Part shown: positions 16,545-25,540 of the stretch, in pieces
Position numbering within the stretch: the first letter of the stretch is position 1
Layout of the letters: each line of letters opens with the position of its first letter
Assembly (NCBI RefSeq): GCF_019219025.1
Contig: NZ_JAHUWN010000026.1
Coordinates: forward strand, 45,086-109,085
DNA length: 64,000 nucleotides
Direction of reading: 5' to 3'
Source: Bacillus sp. sid0103
Lineage (GTDB): Bacteria > Bacillota > Bacilli > Bacillales_B > DSM-18226
The notes under the pieces: generated by a model
Told to the model about the DNA's origin: nothing
Seen by the model: the letters and a program-made list of their open reading frames with translations, nothing else
Database searches by the model: none
Program-made: the position numbers and the translations under genes

Positions 16545-17300
16545 TTAAATCTGCAGCGTCTTCAAATAATTCATACTGATTTCTATGCTTTCGAAGGGAG
16601 AGCGGCGGCTCATATCCTGCTCAACCACCCACCACTCTACACCGTTTTCTGCTCCTGTTTTTAGCACTGCTTTGATATCAACACCACCAGTTCCAAGCTC
16701 CGCAAAAAATTGTTCTCCATCTGTTGTCATGTCTTTCAGGTGAATGAGCGGTGTTCTATTTTTATAACGATTCATCCAATCCACCGGCTTTTCGCCCGCT
16801 TTTGTAAGCCAATACACATCCAGCTCCGCCTTCAAATTGTTCGCGTTTGTTCTTTCAAGAATTCCTTCAAGTACGGTCATGCCATTGGACAGGCGCTCTA
16901 GTTCAAAATCATGGTTATGATAGCAAAGAGTGATACCTTGCCGGCGGCATGTTTCACCTGCTTGATCCAAAAATGAAATAAGAGCTTTATAATCCTCCTT
17001 GCTGCGACGGTCTGGCATTAAGTAAGGGCACACCACATAGCTGCTCCCTACTATTTTCTGGTCTTCAATAACCTGGAAAAGATTGTTTTCCAAATCTTCC
17101 AGCGGTATGTGGCTGGCCGCTGCCTGAAGACCGAACTCATCCAATAACACTCTTACTTCTTTTGCAGTCAATCCTCCATATCCCGCAAACTCAACACCGT
17201 CGAACCCAAGCTCAGCGACTTTTTTTAAAGTGCCCGCAAAATCCTTGGCACTTTCTTCTCGTAATGTATACATTTGTACAGCTATCGGAATTCTTGCCAT
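16545..17300 (-). CDS. Second sugar isomerase/epimerase-like TIM-barrel enzyme
   Basis: 251-residue AP-endonuclease-2-like TIM barrel. Starts IPIAVQMYTLREESAKDF, a common opening in this group; GVEFAGYGGL, ITLCYHNHDFEL, KAELDVYWLTKAGE, PLIHLKDM and VEWWVVEQDM supply the expected Glu, Asp and His ligands. It is 111 nt upstream of thuA on the same strand and likely belongs to the same pathway. Related short TIM barrels act on 3-keto-glycosides as well as on classic isomerase substrates. ATG preceded by AGAGGTAGG. Confidence 0.85.
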   Translation of the reverse strand: MARIPIAVQMYTLREESAKDFAGTLKKVAELGFDGVEFAGYGGLTAKEVRVLLDEFGLQAAASHIPLEDLENNLFQVIEDQKIVGSSYVVCPYLMPDRRSKEDYKALISFLDQAGETCRRQGITLCYHNHDFELERLSNGMTVLEGILERTNANNLKAELDVYWLTKAGEKPVDWMNRYKNRTPLIHLKDMTTDGEQFFAELGTGGVDIKAVLKTGAENGVEWWVVEQDMSRRSPFESIEISMNYLKTLQI

Positions 17301-17430
17301 CCTACCTCTTCACCCCTAATAACATTTCTTATTTAATTACATGATATATTGTTTATCTAGGAAATAAATATAGATGATATAATTAAAACATCTACAATTT
17401 TGCTATTATGTTTTGGAACAGAGGATGATT

Positions 17431-18207
17431 ATGACAACAAAAATATTTTTTTGCGGCTATTCTTATCACGCAAATGGGTATCATTCCCAATATAAATCCG
17501 GTTATCCGGCCTATCTATTCCGCCTGCAAACTGAAGGTCTCTGCGAAGTTGTGGTAAAGGGCAGAAAAAATGAGCTTAAGAAAGGAGACCTCCTGTTCAT
17601 TAAACCAGGGGACCATTATGAACTGCTGGTAAAGGAAGGCCAAAATAGCGGTGACTATCACTTGGGCTGCGAAGGCGCATGGATCGACGAATGGTGGAGC
17701 CGATCCGAAAAGCCAGCTGTCTCCCGAATCGACCTTGATGAAAAACTGCTTAATTTATGGCGCCATATTATGATTGAAAAGCGCCGGCCATCATCCAGCC
17801 AAAACGAAGAGCTCACCGGATATTTACTGCAAGCATTATGTATATCTCTGGAAAGAGCCGTCAACGAAACGGTCCCTTCTTCCCATCACCCGTATACGGT
17901 TACACGGATGATGCGCTATATTGAAGAACATGCCACGCGCGCATTCAAAGTGGAGGATGTGGCTGGGCATGCCGGCCTTAGCGTCTCCAGGTCGGTTCAT
18001 TTATTCAAAAGCAGCGTCGGGAAAACGATGCTGGAGTATGCGCAGGAAATCCGCATATCTGCGGCAATCGAACGAATGAAATACACGACGATGACGCTTG
18101 AGCAGATTGCCGTTGATTGTGGATTCGGAACCTACCCATATTTTCACAAAGTATTTAAAAAGAAGTATGGCCAGGCTCCAGGATCTTATAGGCGTCAAGA
18201 ATACTAG
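17431..18207 (+). CDS. AraC-family transcriptional regulator
   Basis: About 258 residues: an N-terminal cupin sensor domain (YHSQYKSGYPAYLFRLQTEG; KKGDLLFIKPGDHYEL) and a C-terminal pair of helix-turn-helix motifs (FKVEDVAGHAGLSVSRSVHLFKSSVG; TLEQIAVDCGFGTYPYFHKVFKKKYGQAPGSYR). The ATG at 17431 follows AGAGGATGATT; earlier in-frame TTG (17413) and ATG (17425) are possible. It is divergent from the TIM-barrel gene across a 130-nt region, so it most likely controls the thuA/Gfo/TIM genes in response to their sugar. Confidence 0.87.
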   Translation: MTTKIFFCGYSYHANGYHSQYKSGYPAYLFRLQTEGLCEVVVKGRKNELKKGDLLFIKPGDHYELLVKEGQNSGDYHLGCEGAWIDEWWSRSEKPAVSRIDLDEKLLNLWRHIMIEKRRPSSSQNEELTGYLLQALCISLERAVNETVPSSHHPYTVTRMMRYIEEHATRAFKVEDVAGHAGLSVSRSVHLFKSSVGKTMLEYAQEIRISAAIERMKYTTMTLEQIAVDCGFGTYPYFHKVFKKKYGQAPGSYRRQEY

Positions 18208-18285
18208 ATTAAGTGATACTCCTAAAACAGCCTATGTAAACAAGTAGTGACTTAAATTCCAAACATTTTTGTAAGCCTTTACCTA

Positions 18286-19113
18286 TTATTCTTTTACTGA
18301 TCCTGAGGTTAAGCCCGAAACTATCCTCCGTTGGAATATTAAAACCATAATTACGAGAGGAACACTTACAACTACTGTTGCGGCTGCAATTTCACCCCAT
18401 GGGATGGTAAATTGCCCTTGGAACATCGCTATCCCAATCGGTACTGTCTTAAACTTTTCATCTGTATTGATGGTAAGGGCAAAAAAGAACTCGTTCCATG
18501 CTGCAATGAAAACAAGGATAGCGGTTGTAAATATTCCTGGTACTGCAAGCGGCATGATGACCTTCCAAAAAGTTTGCATTAAGGTAGCTCCGTCTATTTT
18601 TGCCGCTTCTTCAAGATCTAGCGGTATTTTGCGGAAAAAGGTTACTAATATCCAAATAGACAGTGGCAGCGTGAAGGTTGAATAAGGAATAATCAATCCT
18701 AAATAGGAATTGGTAAGTCCAAGGTTCTTTAAAAAGATATAAATAGGTGTAATGGTTGCGATTTGTGGAAACATCGAGACAGATAGTACAATCCCAAGAA
18801 TAAAAGTTTTTCCTTTAAATTGAAGCCTCGCAATGGCATAAGCAGCAAATGACGCAACTGTAACCGCATACACAGTTGTAATAGTTGAAACCACCGTACT
18901 ATTCCATAAATATCTTAAAAACGGATGATCAAAGAAAACGGATTTATAATTTTCCATTGTCGGATGTGAGGTGTAGGGAGTAAATGCCTTGTCCCCGAAC
19001 AATTCAGTAGCCGGTTTTATTGAACTAATTAGCATCCATAAAAATGGAAACATTACAACAAATACAAACACGATGAGAAACACATAAAAGAACGGGCTTG
19101 CTTTTTTCTGCAT
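18286..19113 (-). CDS. Carbohydrate ABC transporter permease (MalG-type)
   Basis: 275 residues with six membrane helices. The EAA loop is present (PLDLEEAAKIDGATLMQTFWKVIMPL), which contacts the ATPase. C-terminal end RRIVSGLTSGSVKE is typical of MalG-type subunits. Third gene of a binding protein-permease-permease unit; no ATPase gene is nearby. ATG with TAGGGGGA upstream. Confidence 0.92.
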   Translation of the reverse strand: MQKKASPFFYVFLIVFVFVVMFPFLWMLISSIKPATELFGDKAFTPYTSHPTMENYKSVFFDHPFLRYLWNSTVVSTITTVYAVTVASFAAYAIARLQFKGKTFILGIVLSVSMFPQIATITPIYIFLKNLGLTNSYLGLIIPYSTFTLPLSIWILVTFFRKIPLDLEEAAKIDGATLMQTFWKVIMPLAVPGIFTTAILVFIAAWNEFFFALTINTDEKFKTVPIGIAMFQGQFTIPWGEIAAATVVVSVPLVIMVLIFQRRIVSGLTSGSVKE

Positions 19114-19155
19114 GTTAAAATTCCCCCTAAAAAAATGGTGTACTGTCGAATTCCC

Positions 19156-20520
19156 TTATCTGTCATTTAGTAAATCTCTGCCCAAAAATTTGATATATAT
19201 CATTGAAATAATGGCTACGCATATAAATACAATGACAGAGAGGGCAGAACCGTCACCAAAATTAGTTTGAGAAAACATCACCTTATAAGCGAGGATAGAA
19301 ATGGTTTCAGTAGAGTTAGCAGGCCCACCGCCAGTTAGAACGTAAATTAAGTCAAAAACACGAAAAGCGTCAAGTGTTCTAAATAGAAGTGCAACAAGTA
19401 TGCTTGACTTTAACAAAGGCAATGTAATTTTCATAAATTGCTTCCATTTACCTGCACCATCAATGGAAGCTGCTTCGTAAAGTGAGTCTGGAATGGTTTG
19501 AAGCCCGGCCAATAACAGCAAAGACATGTATGGAGTGGTCTTCCAGACATCAGAAAAGATGACTGAAAACATGGCACCGGTGTCAGTTACTAGAAGTTTT
19601 TCCATCTTATCCACGAACCCGATATCTGCGAAAATTTTGGCAACAATGCCATTTTGCCCATCATATAAAAACTTCCACATAAGGGCGGAGACCGCGGTCG
19701 GAATGGCCCAAGGAATCAGAATGCTCGCCCTAATAAGCCCGCGTCCAATGAAAGCCTTATTAATCAAAAGGGCAATCGCTAGTCCAAGAACAAGCTCCAC
19801 AAAGACAGAGATAATCGTAAATGTAGTAGTATTTCCAATCGCCTTCCACATTCTGCTAGATGTTAAATTATCTTTGTAATGTTGCAAACCGATAAAATTA
19901 GGCTGAATGAGCGCATCTCCATATCCTGTGACTAAACCAAGGAGTTTCTTTTCTTGAGTGAACTTAACATTGACGGACAATTTCTTCATTTTATTATTAA
20001 TAATTTCAGAAGTATTTTCATATTCTTTTGCCATTTTTCTATCAATTCTTGCAATGCTAAGCTTAGAGTTCACCTGTTCAAAATTCATTAACTTATCGTT
20101 TACGGAATCATATTTTGTGCTGATCTCAGATCTGCTGCGAATCTTCTTATCTAATGATTGCAGCTTGTCTTTTATGGATTGAAGCTCCTCGGTGCCATTC
20201 CCACTCTTAATTTCATTATCAATGGTTCCGATTAAAAACGGATAGTTATTCAGATATCGTTCTAGGTCGAGATTATAACTTAAATGGACTTCCGATTTAG
20301 TGGGATTGTTTAACTTTAAATCAAACAAACTGAAATAAAAGGATTGCAAGACAGGCCAAATGGCAATGAGGAAGATTAAAATCATAGCAGGTGCCACAAG
20401 ATAATACCCGGCCGTTTTCTCAGTAAAGAGCTTTTTTCTTTTCTTCTTCGGGGTAATAGAAGTCTTTCTAACCGATGCTTTATAGTCATCTATTTCTACT
20501 TTAAGGGCACTATTTTTCAC
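19156..20520 (-). CDS. Carbohydrate ABC transporter permease (MalF-type) with large extracytoplasmic insertion
   Basis: 454 residues, against about 290-310 for ordinary Gram-positive MalF-type subunits. TM1 is about 38-62; then residues ~72-206 form a charged, helix-prone insertion (for example LQSIKDKLQSLDKKI and YENTSEIINNKMKK), likely coiled coil outside the membrane, before the usual FIGLQHYKDNL segment and the remaining helices. The EAA loop (YEAASIDGAGKWKQFMKITLPLL split over ~350-375) is intact. The GTG start has AAGGAGGGG upstream. The insertion may dock the binding protein or another surface factor, in the way the P2 loop of E. coli MalF does. Confidence 0.9.
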   Translation of the reverse strand: MKNSALKVEIDDYKASVRKTSITPKKKRKKLFTEKTAGYYLVAPAMILIFLIAIWPVLQSFYFSLFDLKLNNPTKSEVHLSYNLDLERYLNNYPFLIGTIDNEIKSGNGTEELQSIKDKLQSLDKKIRSRSEISTKYDSVNDKLMNFEQVNSKLSIARIDRKMAKEYENTSEIINNKMKKLSVNVKFTQEKKLLGLVTGYGDALIQPNFIGLQHYKDNLTSSRMWKAIGNTTTFTIISVFVELVLGLAIALLINKAFIGRGLIRASILIPWAIPTAVSALMWKFLYDGQNGIVAKIFADIGFVDKMEKLLVTDTGAMFSVIFSDVWKTTPYMSLLLLAGLQTIPDSLYEAASIDGAGKWKQFMKITLPLLKSSILVALLFRTLDAFRVFDLIYVLTGGGPANSTETISILAYKVMFSQTNFGDGSALSVIVFICVAIISMIYIKFLGRDLLNDR

Positions 20521-20550
20521 GTTAACCCCTCCTTTTTTAGGGATTTAAAC

Positions 20551-20579
20551 GGATTAGCCCCCAAGGAGAAGGCTAATCC
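20551..20579 (-). other. Intercistronic hairpin between binding protein and permease genes
   Basis: GGATTAGCC and GGCTAATCC form a 9-bp stem with an 11-nt loop and no U-run, just downstream of the binding-protein gene. Such hairpins commonly protect the upstream message so that more binding protein than permease is made. Confidence 0.6.
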
Positions 20580-20592
20580 TAGCTTTTAAATA

Positions 20593-21906
20593 TTATTTAT
20601 TAAGGGCTGCCTTCATTTCTTTTTCCATATTTTGAGCCGCTTGTTCAACGGTTTGTTCCCCTGCAATTGCTTTTGAAATATTAATTTGAATAATCTCTGA
20701 AATTTCTGGATAATTCGGAGCGACTGGTCGAGAAACTGCTGCACTTAAACCATCTACGAAACCCTTATCAGCAAAAGTTGGGTTCGCTTTAAGAATCTCT
20801 TGATCTTGGTATAGCTTTGTAATTGTTGGAGCATGTCCGCCGTAGATTGCATCAATCTTTTGACCCTCAGCTCCCGCCATGAACTTTAAGAATTCCCAAG
20901 CTTCTTTCGGATGCTTGGAATACTTATTGATACCAGCCATCCAACCGCCTAGTGCCGCAGCAGATCCTTTGTCACCTGCTGGAAGTGGTGCTACACCGAC
21001 TTGGCCAACAATTTTAGATTTTTCTTTATCATTTGCACTTGCATATTCATATGGCCAGTTGCGCAAGAATACGGTTTGTCCTTCAATAAAGGCTTGGTCT
21101 GATTCTATTTCTGTAAATGTTGTGACGTTGCCAGGAACTACATCCGACTTGGCAATTTCGACCATTTTCTTCAATCCTTTGATGGCTTCAGGACTATTCA
21201 CGGCTACGTTACCATCTTTATCGATAAATGCTCCGCCATAGGAGGCGACAAATTCTACAGCGTTACAGACAAGCCCTTCATATTGCTTCGATTGAAAAAC
21301 ATAACCAAATTTCGTGTTACCTTGTCCTTTCTTTGCCTTAGCTTGTGCCAATAGCTCATCCCATGTTTTTGGTATTTCATTTGGTTTAACTAAATCTTTT
21401 CGATAGTATAATAGACCAGCATCGACAAATTTAGGAAGGGCCCATTGTTTCCCGTTAAATTGGGCAGCCCCTAAGGCACCCTGGTTATATTCACTTAAGT
21501 CAACTCCATCCTGCTGAATGAAACGGTCAAGCGGAAGCACATAGCCAGCCTGGGCAAATTCGGCAGGCCAAATTACATCCATATCAATAACATCAATTTC
21601 AGAAGATTTTGCATTAAAAGCGGTTATATAGGCATCATGCTGCTGCCCGGTATCGGAAGGCATTTCACGGAATTCAATATCAATATTTGGATGGGATGCT
21701 TCAAATGCTTCTACCATTTTTTCCGTTCCCTTTGTTACATCCTTCCCGCGTGCATAGATAATTTTTACTTTTTGCTCAGTTGCTGTCTTTGTTTTGTCGC
21801 CAGCTGGCTTTTCCTTTGTGCTTGTTTGATCGGAACTACAGGCAGCAAGTGCTAAGGATAATGTAGCAAATACGGCTAGAAGTTTTGCTTTTTTCGACTT
21901 TTTCAA
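20593..21906 (-). CDS. Extracellular sugar-binding lipoprotein
   Basis: 437-residue family 1 solute-binding protein. Lipoprotein signal peptide with lipobox LSLALAACSS (Cys about 23), then a low-complexity linker and the mature domain (VKIIYARGKDVTKGTEKMVEAFEASHPNIDIEF). LGGWMAGINKYSKHPKEAWEFLKFM is typical of sugar binders. TTG start with GGGGGA at good spacing. An operator palindrome lies 16-33 nt upstream. Partner of the two permeases that follow. Confidence 0.93.
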   Translation of the reverse strand: MKKSKKAKLLAVFATLSLALAACSSDQTSTKEKPAGDKTKTATEQKVKIIYARGKDVTKGTEKMVEAFEASHPNIDIEFREMPSDTGQQHDAYITAFNAKSSEIDVIDMDVIWPAEFAQAGYVLPLDRFIQQDGVDLSEYNQGALGAAQFNGKQWALPKFVDAGLLYYRKDLVKPNEIPKTWDELLAQAKAKKGQGNTKFGYVFQSKQYEGLVCNAVEFVASYGGAFIDKDGNVAVNSPEAIKGLKKMVEIAKSDVVPGNVTTFTEIESDQAFIEGQTVFLRNWPYEYASANDKEKSKIVGQVGVAPLPAGDKGSAAALGGWMAGINKYSKHPKEAWEFLKFMAGAEGQKIDAIYGGHAPTITKLYQDQEILKANPTFADKGFVDGLSAAVSRPVAPNYPEISEIIQINISKAIAGEQTVEQAAQNMEKEMKAALNK

Positions 21907-21917
21907 TGTTATTCCCC

Positions 21918-22931
21918 CTATATTGAAATCGATTTCAATTTTGACATAGTTGAATCTCTAATTACCAAATCATAGGGTAATAGAATCTCTTGGTGGTTGA
22001 CTTCTTTCTTAAAGGCAATGAAATCAATCATTGCTTCCATTGCTGTCTTTCCAAGTTCTTCGATTGGTTGTCTAATGGTTGTAAGAGCCGGCTCTACCAC
22101 CCTGGCAATTGGCTGGTCATCAAAACCAATGATGGCGATATCATCAGGAACATTTTTACCTAACGCCTTGGCTGCCATAATCATTCCGGCTGCCACCTGG
22201 TCACTCCCTGTAAAAACGGCTGTAGGTGCTTCTTTTAAATTCATAATCGTTCTTAATACCCTTTTACCGTCTTCGATGTCGAATACATTAGAGAAGATCC
22301 AGTCCTCTTGAACCGAAATTCCTGTTTCCACAAGTGCTTTCCTGTACCCGGCCTGTCTATCTTTTGCTAAATTACTTTTATCGCCACAGGTACATGCAAT
22401 TCTTATATGGCCTTGTTCAATCAAATGCCGTGTTCCTATGTAGCTGGCCTCAAATTGATCCATCCGGATGATTGGCACCTTTGTATCTCTTTCATATTCA
22501 TTGCATAAAACCATGGGGCCAAACGCTGAAAATGGCTCAATTAGTTTCCACTCGTTTTCATAGGAAGTTAAGATGAGACCATCTACTTGCTTTGTTCTTA
22601 ATAGCTCCAGAAAATCCAGTTCCTTTTGTTTGCTATATCTCGTTTGGCAAATAAGTAACTGAAGATGGTTCTTCGTTGCTACCATATCCATTGCTTCCAG
22701 CAAGTAAGCGAAAAATGGATTTGTTAGGACTGGAACTAATATGGCAATAGTATCTGTTTTTTGATTCCTCAGCCTCTGAGCAGTTGTATTTGGAACATAC
22801 TTTAACGACTCCATTGCTTCTCGAACTAACCTTTTCTTGTCTTCTGTCACATTTGGGTGATTGTTAAGCACCCTTGAGACGGTAGCCCTTGAAAGCCCTG
22901 CTCTTTTAGCTACATCGGCAATCGTTGCCAA
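21918..22931 (-). CDS. LacI-family transcriptional regulator
   Basis: 337 residues: N-terminal LacI helix-turn-helix and hinge (ATIADVAKRAGLSRATVSRVLNNHPNVTE) and a C-terminal sugar-sensing periplasmic-binding fold (PTAVFTGSDQVAAGM; DIAIIGFDDQPIARVVEPALTT). TTG start. Its last codons form half of a palindromic operator that precedes the binding-protein gene, and a similar site lies in its own promoter region, which suggests autoregulation and control of the downstream importer. Confidence 0.92.
   Translation of the reverse strand: MATIADVAKRAGLSRATVSRVLNNHPNVTEDKKRLVREAMESLKYVPNTTAQRLRNQKTDTIAILVPVLTNPFFAYLLEAMDMVATKNHLQLLICQTRYSKQKELDFLELLRTKQVDGLILTSYENEWKLIEPFSAFGPMVLCNEYERDTKVPIIRMDQFEASYIGTRHLIEQGHIRIACTCGDKSNLAKDRQAGYRKALVETGISVQEDWIFSNVFDIEDGKRVLRTIMNLKEAPTAVFTGSDQVAAGMIMAAKALGKNVPDDIAIIGFDDQPIARVVEPALTTIRQPIEELGKTAMEAMIDFIAFKKEVNHQEILLPYDLVIRDSTMSKLKSISI
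21922..21939. promoter_or_regulatory. Perfect 18-bp palindromic operator
   Basis: ATTGAAATCGATTTCAAT is a perfect palindrome overlapping the end of the LacI gene and 16 nt upstream of the binding-protein start. The inner 14 bp also fit the CcpA cre consensus, so either protein could bind. Confidence 0.72.
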
Positions 22932-22976
22932 ACAAAATCCCCCCCCTTTCCCTCCTTTATAAAAGTCACCAGTTCT

Positions 22977-22990
22977 TGTAATCGATTTCA
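22977..22990. promoter_or_regulatory. Operator/cre-like site upstream of LacI gene
   Basis: TGTAATCGATTTCA differs at one position from the palindrome at 21922-21939 and fits the cre consensus; 46 nt before the LacI start codon. Rest of 22932-23245 holds no gene. Confidence 0.62.
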
Positions 22991-23117
22991 GAAAACGGTT
23001 ACATTACTACTTTAATAGATTTAAAACATAAATTCAATATTTTTTCAGAAAAATTGAATAATTCAAATAATATTTAGGGACTCTGAATATCTTGGGGGAT
23101 CAGGAAAATATTCCTCT

Positions 23118-23226
23118 AAAATAAATTAACCCCCTTGATGTTTGATAGATCAAGAGGGTATTAACCAAGCTTGTGGTGAGCAAGTAGACGGTTAGGGAAA
23201 AATTTTATCTGTATAAACTTTTTCCT
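23118..23226 (-). terminator. Terminator region after Gfo/Idh gene
   Basis: Two stem-loops follow the 23246 stop on the minus strand: GGAAAAAGTTTA pairing with TAAAATTTTTCC (23194-23226), then CCCTCTTGAT pairing with ATCAAGGGGG (about 23128-23163) followed by a T-rich stretch. Confidence 0.5.
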
Positions 23227-23245
23227 CTCGTATTTTCCAATCAAC

Positions 23246-24358
23246 TTACAATATTTTCATTTCTTCAAGTACTGTATCTTCATAGGCATGCTTTTCTCCA
23301 CTAAGTATGTCTTGAACTTTAACCGGCTTGCCTATCGTTGCTGATTCAAGTGCAGCAAACACAACTCCAAGTGCTTCCAGCCCTCGTTCTGCACTTGAAA
23401 TTGTTGGCTTATTTTCAGCAATGGCTCCCCATAATTCCACATAGGAATGGGCGAAAGGATGTTCCACGATATCTGGTGCATAACGTTCAATTAATTCCGG
23501 CAACAGAATTTTTTTTCCATCTGCAAGAGTTACGTGCTGTCCCGGGCGAAGGCACCCCTTACTTCCATAAATCCATGCACCTCCGGTCTTTTCACCATGA
23601 GCCGATGTTGCACACATCCAATGTCCGAGTCCGCCGTTGGTATATTTGAAAACTGTAACTGTCGTATCTTCTCCGGTAGGTTTAATGGACACATACCCAT
23701 TACTTAATTCTTTTTCAAAAATTTCCGTATAGGCAAAAACCTCATCAATCGAACCGTTAATCTCAGTAAAGAAGTGAGTTCGATGAACTCCATGATCATT
23801 AATCCAGCCCGCCCCTGCTTGACCTTTCATATGCCGCCATGGAGTACCCGCAAAAAATCCGCGATTCAATGTAACAGTGGCATAATCCAAAATTAAAGAA
23901 ATTGAACCTAATACACCATCTTTTATTGCCTTCACCATGGCCACATTTTCTGCCCCTAAAACACTTGGTTCAGATAAGGTTAAGACTTTATTAAACTTCT
24001 TCGCATCAGCAATTATTTTCCACCCAAAAGACGGTGAAATGGCCAACGGCTTTTGCATTTGTACATGGACCCCTGCAGCAAAGCAATCTTCAGCCACTGT
24101 ATGATGCAAATCATGATTGATCAGGACGGATACAGCATCTAATCGTTCTTTCTCTACCATTACACGATAATCCGTATAGACTGCAGGGCGTTTCCCTAAT
24201 CGCTTTGCCACCGCTGAAGCAAACTGGTCGGCTCTTTCATGTTGAATGTCACAAACCGCTGACAATTCAAATGTTTCCAGTCCTTTTCGCTTTAACTCTT
24301 CCAATCCTTCCACATGTGCAATCGAAATAACACCACAACCGATAAAGCCTAGTTTCAT
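23246..24358 (-). CDS. Gfo/Idh/MocA-family oxidoreductase
   Basis: 370 residues. Rossmann start LGFIGCGVISIAHVEGLEEL; the usual EKP motif reads VHVQMQKPLAIS, keeping the Lys but replacing Glu with Gln. WINDHGVHRTHFF provides the Asp/His pair. It follows the fructokinase gene by 31 nt on the same strand, so they are probably co-transcribed. Substrate unknown; different from the two dehydrogenases at 13655-15705. Confidence 0.88.
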   Translation of the reverse strand: MKLGFIGCGVISIAHVEGLEELKRKGLETFELSAVCDIQHERADQFASAVAKRLGKRPAVYTDYRVMVEKERLDAVSVLINHDLHHTVAEDCFAAGVHVQMQKPLAISPSFGWKIIADAKKFNKVLTLSEPSVLGAENVAMVKAIKDGVLGSISLILDYATVTLNRGFFAGTPWRHMKGQAGAGWINDHGVHRTHFFTEINGSIDEVFAYTEIFEKELSNGYVSIKPTGEDTTVTVFKYTNGGLGHWMCATSAHGEKTGGAWIYGSKGCLRPGQHVTLADGKKILLPELIERYAPDIVEHPFAHSYVELWGAIAENKPTISSAERGLEALGVVFAALESATIGKPVKVQDILSGEKHAYEDTVLEEMKIL

Positions 24359-24389
24359 GATCTCACTCCCCTTAAAGAATTTGACGATC

Positions 24390-25376
24390 TTAAAGACTAT
24401 TAATCCGAGTATTTTGGAAACTATTTACTTCCTCTTGGGCTGGTAAAGCCGAAATTGCCCCTACTTTCGTACAGACCATCGCGCCCACTTTGTTACTAAA
24501 GAAAATAATTTGTTTTAACTGTTCGAAGTCTTCCAACACTCTTTTCGGTTCTTTTTCTCCAGCTAACTGATAAAGCGTTGCGCCTACGAATGCATCCCCG
24601 GCACCGGTAGAATCGATTGATTCAACCTCAATACTAGGAACGGTGTCAATCTGTTGGCCATTTGAGATCAATGTTCCTTTTTTCCCTAACGTGACGGCTG
24701 CTGCTTTTGCCCCTATTTGATGAAGGGCAGCAATTCCTTCTGTTAAAACATCTGCTCCAGTGATAATCTTTAATTCCTCATCACTGACTTTGACAAAATC
24801 AGCGATCGCGATTCCCTTTTTCGTCAGGTCTATAAAATGGTCATTTCTGCCCTTCCAAAGGTCATGTCTAAAGTTAGGGTCAAACGAGATAAATTTTCCT
24901 TCATCCCTGGCTGCCTGCATCATATTTAAATAATTGGTTCGAAATGGGTCAACCAATAAAGCGGTCGCTGAACCAAAGTGAAGTATCTTGGATTTCATTA
25001 TTCTTTGTTTATCAAGATCGTTTTCCGTTAAGAAGGCATCTGCACCACGGTTAAACACAAAATCTCTTTCCCCATTTGCCTTTAGCGAAACAAAAGCCAA
25101 TGTTGTTTGATGCTCATCATCGAATATAAGCATGGAGGTATCAACATTCACTTCATCCAATGTTTTCTTTAAAAAATGCCCAAACGGGTCATTTCCCACT
25201 TTGCCGCAGAAAGAAGCTCTGCCCCCCAATTTCACAATCGCTGCACAAACATTGGCAGGTGCTCCCCCTGCCTGTTTTTCAAACCTTCGACCTTCGACTA
25301 AGTCAATATCCACATCTGTACAGAAAAAATCAATTAACAATTCTCCGATACAAATGACTGATGAATTAATATACAT
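24390..25376 (-). CDS. Fructokinase (PfkB/ribokinase family)
   Basis: 328 residues. N-terminal substrate motif [20 protein letters not shown] and C-terminal signature [21 protein letters not shown] with the catalytic Asp in GAGD. It phosphorylates free fructose released by the GH32 enzymes encoded just upstream. The gene is separated from the secreted GH32 gene by a terminator, so it may depend on read-through or a separate weak promoter. Confidence 0.9.
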   Translation of the reverse strand: MYINSSVICIGELLIDFFCTDVDIDLVEGRRFEKQAGGAPANVCAAIVKLGGRASFCGKVGNDPFGHFLKKTLDEVNVDTSMLIFDDEHQTTLAFVSLKANGERDFVFNRGADAFLTENDLDKQRIMKSKILHFGSATALLVDPFRTNYLNMMQAARDEGKFISFDPNFRHDLWKGRNDHFIDLTKKGIAIADFVKVSDEELKIITGADVLTEGIAALHQIGAKAAAVTLGKKGTLISNGQQIDTVPSIEVESIDSTGAGDAFVGATLYQLAGEKEPKRVLEDFEQLKQIIFFSNKVGAMVCTKVGAISALPAQEEVNSFQNTRINSL

Positions 25377-25424
25377 TTACATTCATCCATCCTTTTCTAT
25401 TTATTTGATTAAAATATATCTCTT

Positions 25425-25466
25425 AAAAAAACAAAGCTCTAACCCGATATGTTCGATTAGAGCTTT
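25425..25466 (-). terminator. Terminator between secreted GH32 and fructokinase genes
   Basis: AAAGCTCTAA and TTAGAGCTTT form a 10-bp stem followed on the minus strand by a run of seven T. It leaves only 48 nt before the fructokinase start. Confidence 0.82.
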
Positions 25467-25540
25467 GGATAAAAATAAAATTACTTTTTCTGAATAGCAT
25501 CCAACTCCGTTACGGTTAATAAAGACACTTTTTAACTTTT

